Assembly (NCBI GenBank): GCA_902806355.1
Contig: CADCWI010000007.1
Coordinates: 1 to 11,939, forward strand
Direction of reading: 5' to 3'
DNA length: 11,939 bases
Origin: an uncultured Thermomicrobiales bacterium
Lineage (GTDB): Bacteria > Chloroflexota > Chloroflexia > Thermomicrobiales > UBA6265
This document shows positions 6,720 through 11,939 of this stretch, in pieces; positions within the stretch are counted from its first letter, which is position 1; each line of letters opens with the position of its first letter. A program made the translations under genes and the position numbers. The notes under the pieces were generated by a model. That model did not search any database and was not told the origin of the DNA. It saw only the letters and a program-made list of their open reading frames with translations.

Positions 6720-8165
6720 ATGACTGATTCATCCCAAGTCGTGGCTGCGGCGGATGTGGTCGTTTACAACTCGCTGACCCGCCGCAAGGAACCGTTCGCG
6801 AGTATCGAACCTGGCAGGATCGGCATGTATGTCTGTGGCGTGACCGTATATGATGACGCGCATATCGGGCATGGAATGTCCAGCATCATCTTCGACGTCA
6901 TTCGCCGGTACTTCCTGCATCTTGGCTACGATGTTCGCTACGCCCAGAATTTCACCGATGTCGATGACAGGATCATCAAGCGAGCGGCCGATGAGGGGAT
7001 CGAGCCGTCCGTGCTGACCGAGCGTCTGATCAGTGACTGGAACCGGGAGACAGCTGCCCTCAACATCCTGCCGGCGACCGTTGCGCCCCGCGCTACGCAG
7101 GAGATCCCGGGAATCATCGGCATGATCTCCGGGCTGATCGAGGGGGACCACGCCTATGAAAGCAATGGCGATGTCTACTTCAGCGTGCGCTCGTTTCCGG
7201 AATACGGCAAGCTGTCCCACCGGGACATCGATGGTCTCCGGGCCGGTGCCAGGATCGACGTCAACGAACAGAAACGCGATCCGCTTGACTTCGTCCTCTG
7301 GAAGAGCGCCAAGCCTGGAGAGCCAAGTTGGCCAAGTCCATGGAGCGAAGGACGTCCCGGCTGGCACATCGAGTGCTCCGCGATGTGCTCGCATCACCTG
7401 AATGGAGTCGTCGACATCCATGGCGGTGGCCGCGACCTGATCTTTCCTCACCATGAGAACGAGATCGCCCAATCCGAAGCGTTCTCCAATGTCTCTCCGT
7501 TCGCGAGATACTGGATGCACAACGGCATGCTTCAGCTGAACGGCGAGAAGATGTCGAAGTCCATCGGCAACGTCGTGCCTCTGCGGGAGATCATCGAAAA
7601 ACGACGGTCAGCCGCCTTTCGTCTTCAAGTCCTCCAGACCCATTACCGGTCTCCATTAAATTTCACGTACCAAGGATTGGAAGCGGCGGAGTCCGGATTG
7701 TCCAGGCTCCGTTCCGCGCTCGATTCGGATCCGGCGACGGATCAGCGCGTCGTGCACGTCACCGCGACGGCGCTCGAGAACACGGCGACCGAAGCGGAGA
7801 CTCGATTTCACGACGCGATGCGGGACGACTTCGATACTCCCGTCGCGATCGCGGCGATCTTCGATCTTGGGCGGGCGATCAACCGAGCCAAGCGGGAACT
7901 CGGCGCGACGCCTGAGCTCTCCGCGGCTCAGCAAACGCTCCGCGAGCTTACCGGCATTCTGGGCTTGGACCTCTCTCCCGTGGAGGTCGCCCCTTCCCTG
8001 GAAGCCACACCATTCATCGACCTCCTGATCGGCGTTCGCAAGGACCTCCGAACGACTCGCCAGTTCGCAATCGCAGACGCCATTCGTGACGGGCTGCTGG
8101 AGCAGGGAATCGCACTTGAAGACACCCCCGAAGGGACGATCTGGAAATCGATCGAGAGGAACTGA
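6720..8165 (+). CDS. cysS: Cysteinyl-tRNA synthetase
   Basis: The 481-residue class I synthetase attaches cysteine to tRNA-Cys in the cytoplasm. The catalytic core is complete: YVCGVTVYD with zinc ligand C39, HIGH at 48-51, GWHIECSAM with zinc ligand C219, IFPHHENEIAQSEA with zinc ligands H244 and E248, and KMSKS at 277-281. The anticodon-binding helical region fills the C-terminus. The ATG at 6720 is preferred over an in-frame upstream start at 6681. AGGGAG (6705-6710) lies 9 bases before 6720, and homologs begin their conserved part shortly after. The downstream methyltransferase starts 31 bases after the stop, so the two genes are probably co-transcribed. This pairing of cysS with an rRNA methyltransferase is common in bacteria. 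In Firmicutes the mini-RNase III gene mrnC sits between them; here it is absent. Confidence 0.97.
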   Translation: MTDSSQVVAAADVVVYNSLTRRKEPFASIEPGRIGMYVCGVTVYDDAHIGHGMSSIIFDVIRRYFLHLGYDVRYAQNFTDVDDRIIKRAADEGIEPSVLTERLISDWNRETAALNILPATVAPRATQEIPGIIGMISGLIEGDHAYESNGDVYFSVRSFPEYGKLSHRDIDGLRAGARIDVNEQKRDPLDFVLWKSAKPGEPSWPSPWSEGRPGWHIECSAMCSHHLNGVVDIHGGGRDLIFPHHENEIAQSEAFSNVSPFARYWMHNGMLQLNGEKMSKSIGNVVPLREIIEKRRSAAFRLQVLQTHYRSPLNFTYQGLEAAESGLSRLRSALDSDPATDQRVVHVTATALENTATEAETRFHDAMRDDFDTPVAIAAIFDLGRAINRAKRELGATPELSAAQQTLRELTGILGLDLSPVEVAPSLEATPFIDLLIGVRKDLRTTRQFAIADAIRDGLLEQGIALEDTPEGTIWKSIERN

Positions 8166-8196
8166 CGGCCGCCCACCCGGCCGGGGTGGGTCACCA

Positions 8197-9090
8197 GTGC
8201 GGCCAGGTGACCGGCAACGTGGCCCTGGCCATCGTTCCGACGATCGTTCCGGTCGATCGGGCGAGCGCCGGCCAGCCGGCACTCAGCGTGACGGTGCGCG
8301 TCGCCCGAATCGATTCCAGCACGCGCCTTTCCAGGTTCGGGGTGAGCTCCTGTTCGGCCGCAACGCCATCCTTGAAACACTGCGTTCCGGAAGAAGGCCC
8401 GGGACACGATTGTGGTTCGCGGAAGGCATGCGCGAGGACGTCCGGGTCGACGAGATCGTCGAGCTCGCGCGTTCGCGGGAGGTCCTTGTCGAGGCGGTTC
8501 CGCGTCCGCTCCTCGATGACATGCTCCCCGATGTCAATCACCAGGGTGTGCTGTTCGAAGTTCCGGCATTCCCCTACGCGGATTTGGAGGACGTGATCGA
8601 GCGTCCGGGCACCGTGTTGCTGCTCGATCACGTGCAGGATCCCCAGAATTTCGGAACCTTGCTGCGTTCAGCCGACGCCGCTGGCGTGGCCGGGGTCGTG
8701 ATCCCGTCGGACCGTTCGGTCAGTGTCACACCAGCGGTCGTCAATGCGTCGGCCGGAGCGGTGGAGCATCTGGAGATCGCGCTCGTCCCCAACCTCGGAC
8801 GAGCGATCGACAAGCTCGAAGAGTCGGGCCGATGGATCGTCGGGCTGGCCGAAGGCGAGGCGTCCCAGCCACTGTTCGAGACCGATCTGCCAACTCCCGT
8901 GGCGCTGATCGTCGGTTCCGAAGGCTCGGGGCTTACGGCAAACATCCGCAAGCGCTGCCAGCTGCTCGTGTCGCTGCCGATGCTTGGCAGCATCGGGTCA
9001 CTGAACGCGGCGACAGCCGGCTCGATCGCCCTCTACGACATCCTGAGACGGGAAACGCTCACCACAGGTAACGACACAGAGGAGATCTGA
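8197..9090 (+). CDS. rlmB: TrmH/RlmB-family 23S rRNA 2'-O-methyltransferase
   Basis: This SPOUT-class enzyme uses S-adenosylmethionine; RlmB methylates the ribose of G2251 in 23S rRNA. An RNA-binding substrate domain begins at GELLFGRNAILETLRSG (about 49-65). The methyltransferase domain follows with motif 1 DPQNFGTLLRSADAAG (N151, R157), motif 2 VGSEGSGL (239-246) and motif 3 LPMLGSIGSLNAATAGS (260-276), which form the SPOUT trefoil knot. After the motif 3 Asn it reads AATA rather than the common VSVA. The start is uncertain. The frame is open from a GTG at 8086 inside cysS, but GTG at 8197 follows a G-rich GGGGTGGG (8183-8190) and gives 297 residues. Residues 1-45 are an Arg/Gly-rich disordered extension. 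The exact rRNA target is inferred from the family; another TrmH-family specificity is possible. Confidence 0.92.
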   Translation: MRPGDRQRGPGHRSDDRSGRSGERRPAGTQRDGARRPNRFQHAPFQVRGELLFGRNAILETLRSGRRPGTRLWFAEGMREDVRVDEIVELARSREVLVEAVPRPLLDDMLPDVNHQGVLFEVPAFPYADLEDVIERPGTVLLLDHVQDPQNFGTLLRSADAAGVAGVVIPSDRSVSVTPAVVNASAGAVEHLEIALVPNLGRAIDKLEESGRWIVGLAEGEASQPLFETDLPTPVALIVGSEGSGLTANIRKRCQLLVSLPMLGSIGSLNAATAGSIALYDILRRETLTTGNDTEEI

Positions 9091-9166
9091 CCAACCCTCT
9101 CCAACTGGAGCGTATTTCAGGAAGGCTGGCCAACGCCTGCCATCCCGAGCGATTCCCCGGCGGAAG

Positions 9167-9189
9167 CGCACCGCTCTAGAGGCGGTGCG
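9167..9189 (+). terminator. Strong hairpin after rlmB, possible terminator
   Basis: CGCACCGC (9167-9174) pairs perfectly with GCGGTGCG (9182-9189), an 8-bp GC-rich stem around the 7-base loop TCTAGAG. It lies 77 bases after the rlmB stop and upstream of the amidase promoter, where a transcript end is expected. There is no T-run after it, so termination might need Rho or not occur. Confidence 0.45.
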
Positions 9190-9269
9190 GAATCAGCGTC
9201 CAGCGCCCGCGATTTCGGTCGGTCACTACTCCATCAACGCCATCTAAGACAGGCTCCCGGACCGGTACA

Positions 9270-9299
9270 TTGACGGCGAGTCACCGGCAATGCTAGGGT
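9270..9299 (+). promoter_or_regulatory. Candidate promoter of the amidase gene
   Basis: TTGACG (9270-9275, five of six matches) and TAGGGT (9294-9299) are separated by 18 bases, with TG one base before the -10, resembling an extended -10. The implied start of transcription is about 9305, giving a leader of roughly 105 bases before the GTG at 9413. This is the best -35/-10 pair seen in the window. Confidence 0.55.
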
Positions 9300-9309
9300 G
9301 TACGTACAC
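9298..9309. promoter_or_regulatory. Perfect 12-bp palindrome over the amidase transcription start (possible operator)
   Basis: GTGTACGTACAC reads the same on both strands. It overlaps the end of the proposed -10 hexamer and the expected transcription start, the usual place for a repressor operator. The regulator is unknown and no regulator gene is in the window. Confidence 0.4.
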
Positions 9310-9412
9310 TCTGGCCGGTGAGGCGACGTATCTACTGTCCTGGCTGGGACCGTGATGCAGCATGTGTCCCCATCGGCGTTCGAGCTTCGAATCACCATTG
9401 GGGGAACACACA

Positions 9413-11939
9413 GTGGCTGCAACCTGCGTGCATGGCCGGACGAAATCCGGATCCGGTACGTCGACGGGCAGGATCGACCGTAGAACGATCGTCAGGGCGT
9501 CCGCGCTCTTCACGTCCATGGCGGCGGCGGCGGTTCTTCGCCGGCCCAGAACGACGCACGGTCAATCCGCCGAGACGATCGCCGGTAAGTGGGTCCAGCC
9601 CGAAGATGTCGGGGCCTCGGAGGGATTGCTCGGCTTCAGCACGGACTTCCCCTTCCACGCCATCGCCCCGCATTGGAGCAGCGATGTCACTACCCCAGTC
9701 GCCCTGGAGCTGCAGTTCAGCCAGGACGGTGAGACGTTCTCCGATCCCGTCCTGGTCGGTCCCGCACATACCGATGCCGGTCCCGGTGATCGCGACGGTC
9801 GCACCTACGGGCATCTCGTATCGACCAGGGACGCCTCTTTTGTACGGTATCGCGGCATCAGCGACTCGGGCCAGGTAACCTCCGTACCCGGGCTGGAGTT
9901 CACCTACATCGACGCCACTGGCGGTCCCACCCTCGGCGAGATCACCACATCGTCACCGGCGCCTTCGCTGAGCCGACCGCCGATCATCTCCCGGGAGGAA
10001 TGGGGCGCTTCCCTTGCATATGGGGGTGCCGACCGCGCGGCGAGCGAGTGGACACCTGAATACCAAACCGTCGCGCACGTCATCATCCATCACTCGGAAA
10101 CCCCGGGCTTTCGCGATCCGCTCGCCGAGATTCGGTCGATCCACTACTACCATGCCGTCACGCGTGGCTGGGGTGACATCGGATACAACTACCTCGTCGA
10201 TTTCATGGGCAACGTCTATGAGGGCCGAGTGGGTGGTGAAAACGTCGTCGGCGGGCACGCTTATCAGTACGCATACGGGTCGGCGGGCATCTGTTCGATG
10301 GGATCGTTTTCGCTCGAGTCATCGACTCCGGAAGCGATCTCCGGGTTGACCTGGATCACCGCCTGGGCGGCCAGGGATCTCGATGCGCTCGGTCAAGCGG
10401 ACTTCCATGAGACACCAAATCTTCCGACGATCTGTGGACATCGGGACGTCAATGACAGTACCTGTCCCGGCGATGGTCTCTATGCGGATCTGCCGGTGAT
10501 TCGCAAGGCGGTCGCCGAGATCATTGCGACCGGCGGTGACCTCCTTCAGGATCCGGAATTCAGTCCCGGTCAGATCGTCGCGACGGTCGTCGAGGGCGCC
10601 AACGTGCGCGAGCGCCCCGGAACCGAAGAGACGATTGTTGCGGCACTGGCCTTCGGCTCAGTGCTGGAGGTTGTCGATGGTCCAACGACAGTCGACCGCA
10701 ACGTCTGGTATCAGGTAGCGAGTGACGATGGTTGGGGCTGGATCGGATCGACGCTGATTGAGCCGAGTGACGCGGCTCCCCCGGCAGGCAAGTACGCGAC
10801 CGGGGACGACCTGATCGTCAATGCTGATGTCGTCAACATCCGAGCCGAGCAGTCGCTTCGCGCACCGGTCGTGGCCAGCGTTCCCTTCGCCGAGGATGCT
10901 TCAGTCGCCGAGGGTCCGGTGCCCGCCGGTGGGTATCGTTGGTACAGGGTCACCACGACCTACGGGGAGGGATGGGTCGCCGAACAATACCTGATTGCCC
11001 CCAACGAGCTAAAGCCGCGGTCCCGATTCCTTGTCGGCGATTCGATCGTCGTTGGAAGCCCGGACGGCCTCAACCTGCGATCCGATGCGTCCAGGGGAAC
11101 GGCGGTCGTGGCGTCTCTCTCGACGGGCACACCGGGGATCGTCGTGGAGGGTCCGCGACTGAGCGACCGGGTGACATGGCTGCGGATCCGGACAGGGCTG
11201 GGCACCGGGTGGTGCGTCGAGGAGTACCTCGAGGAATCGCCCACTCCGGTCCAGTTCGCGTCAAGCTTCGCCAAAGGTGACACCGTCCAGGTCGATACGG
11301 ACTCCCTTAACCTGCGTGAGAAGCCGGGGGTCGATGAATCCGTGCTCGCGACGCTCGGCACGGGTGTCGTCGGCACGGTGATTGCTGGCCCGCAATCGGT
11401 ATCGAATCTCAACTGGCTGCAACTTGACACGGAGCTCGGTCGCGGGTGGTGCGTCGATGTCTTCCTCGCTGCAAGCGATGCGGCTCCGGCGAGGCGCGGT
11501 CCCGCCAAAGGCGATGTCGTCTACGTCGATACCGACGGCGTGAATCTTCGCGACGCCGCAGCCATCGATGCGGCAGTGAACGTGATCCTGCTGTCTGGCG
11601 AAACGGGTACGGTCGTCGATGGCCCTCGCGCGGCCGACGGATACTCCTGGTTCCAGGTGACATCTTCCCGCGGGTCCGGTTGGGCAGCATCTCGCTATCT
11701 GAGTGTCGGCAAATCCGACCCTGGCAACAAGCAACGGATCTCGGTCGGTGATGCGGTCAGCCTGTCCACGGACGGCATAAATGTCCGGGCTAATCCGTCC
11801 ATGACAGCGGAAGTCATCAAAATACTCCTCGCTGGCGATATCGTCAGCGTGGTCGATGGACCGACCCAGGCCGAGGGGTACACCTGGTTCAAGCTCGCCA
11901 CCGACCTGGGAGAAGGCTGGGCAGTGGATCAATACCTGG
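9413..11939 (+). CDS. Secreted N-acetylmuramoyl-L-alanine amidase (PGRP/Amidase_2) with six SH3b repeats, 3' end beyond the window
   Basis: At least 842 residues are visible with no stop. The enzyme should cut the bond between MurNAc and L-Ala in peptidoglycan outside the cell. The N-terminus has a Tat-like signal: DRRTIVRASALF (R23, R24) followed by a hydrophobic run at about 30-42. Residues 60-165 form a beta-rich domain often seen ahead of such amidases. The PGRP/Amidase_2 domain (about 192-365) starts at ISREEWGA. It carries the zinc ligands H226 (VIIHH), H343 (GHRDV) and C351 (TCPG) and the catalytic-site Tyr of IGYNYLVD, so it should be active. Six SH3b repeats follow from about residue 384 to the window end; these typically bind cell-wall material. 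The start is GTG 9413, with GGGGGAA (9400-9406) upstream; GTG 9428 is an alternative. Its own promoter and the hairpin after rlmB suggest a separate transcription unit. Confidence 0.93.
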   Translation, partial: MAATCVHGRTKSGSGTSTGRIDRRTIVRASALFTSMAAAAVLRRPRTTHGQSAETIAGKWVQPEDVGASEGLLGFSTDFPFHAIAPHWSSDVTTPVALELQFSQDGETFSDPVLVGPAHTDAGPGDRDGRTYGHLVSTRDASFVRYRGISDSGQVTSVPGLEFTYIDATGGPTLGEITTSSPAPSLSRPPIISREEWGASLAYGGADRAASEWTPEYQTVAHVIIHHSETPGFRDPLAEIRSIHYYHAVTRGWGDIGYNYLVDFMGNVYEGRVGGENVVGGHAYQYAYGSAGICSMGSFSLESSTPEAISGLTWITAWAARDLDALGQADFHETPNLPTICGHRDVNDSTCPGDGLYADLPVIRKAVAEIIATGGDLLQDPEFSPGQIVATVVEGANVRERPGTEETIVAALAFGSVLEVVDGPTTVDRNVWYQVASDDGWGWIGSTLIEPSDAAPPAGKYATGDDLIVNADVVNIRAEQSLRAPVVASVPFAEDASVAEGPVPAGGYRWYRVTTTYGEGWVAEQYLIAPNELKPRSRFLVGDSIVVGSPDGLNLRSDASRGTAVVASLSTGTPGIVVEGPRLSDRVTWLRIRTGLGTGWCVEEYLEESPTPVQFASSFAKGDTVQVDTDSLNLREKPGVDESVLATLGTGVVGTVIAGPQSVSNLNWLQLDTELGRGWCVDVFLAASDAAPARRGPAKGDVVYVDTDGVNLRDAAAIDAAVNVILLSGETGTVVDGPRAADGYSWFQVTSSRGSGWAASRYLSVGKSDPGNKQRISVGDAVSLSTDGINVRANPSMTAEVIKILLAGDIVSVVDGPTQAEGYTWFKLATDLGEGWAVDQYL
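10562..11939 (+). repeat. Six tandem SH3b-domain repeats within the amidase gene
   Basis: The repeats start at about 10562, 10787, 11024, 11264, 11498 and 11735 (residues 384, 459, 538, 618, 696 and 775). Each is about 68-72 residues, with linkers of about 5-12. The shared pattern is GDxxxV near the start, then xxLNxRxxP or xxVNxR. Next comes a small-residue turn ending in VxxGP, then W(F/Y)xV and a closing GxGWxxxxYL. Repeats 3 and 4 have Cys in the last motif (GTGWCVEEYL, GRGWCVDVFL) where the others have Ile, Val or Ala. The last visible repeat ends almost exactly at the window edge, so more may follow. Confidence 0.85.

Noticed and set aside
9091..9412. tRNA gene in the rlmB-amidase gap
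   Set aside because: The 8-bp hairpin at 9167-9189 and the TTCGAGCTTCGAA segment are not in a cloverleaf arrangement, and no acceptor stem or T-arm consensus was found.

Overview
The window looks like a fragment from a moderately GC-rich, Gram-positive-like or monoderm bacterium. The most likely source is the phylum Chloroflexota (Thermomicrobia/Sphaerobacter-like). This rests on the style of the PolA, FmdB, CysS and TrmH-family proteins and on the long secreted amidase with many SH3b repeats. It is an inference from protein character, not from a search. Most of the window carries ordinary housekeeping genes, and no phage, transposon or CRISPR signature is visible.

Layout. (1) Positions 1-308 hold an internal piece of leucyl-tRNA synthetase (+) that stops abruptly just before its KMSKS motif. 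Its codon use is almost purely G/C-ending, unlike the rest of the window. (2) At about 290-310 it abuts, tail to tail, the first ~50 codons of a transglutaminase-like membrane protein (-). That gene is the third of a minus-strand cluster moxR - DUF58 - transglutaminase (2728 down to the break). Both genes are cut at the same point, so this is either a contig/assembly chimera or a rearrangement. (3) Positions 2729-3294 (566 bases) carry no convincing gene. They hold two inverted repeats beside moxR and a ~330-base stretch (about 2820-3150) rich in local stem-loops, which is a candidate structured RNA. (4) The plus strand then carries polA (917 aa, all three domains intact), a small FmdB-type zinc-ribbon protein, cysS, an rlmB-type rRNA methyltransferase 31 bases behind cysS, and finally a long secreted N-acetylmuramoyl-L-alanine amidase with six SH3b repeats that runs off the end of the window.

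How the genes fit together. MoxR, DUF58 and the transglutaminase form a widespread module in which an AAA+ ATPase is thought to act on a membrane-anchored DUF58 protein and a membrane transglutaminase at the cell envelope. PolA, CysS and the rRNA methyltransferase serve replication/repair and translation. The amidase acts outside the cell on peptidoglycan. It has its own plausible promoter, with a perfect 12-bp palindrome at the -10/start region. The points most worth a second look are the chimeric junction near 300, the unexplained structured intergenic region upstream of polA, and the palindrome in the amidase promoter.
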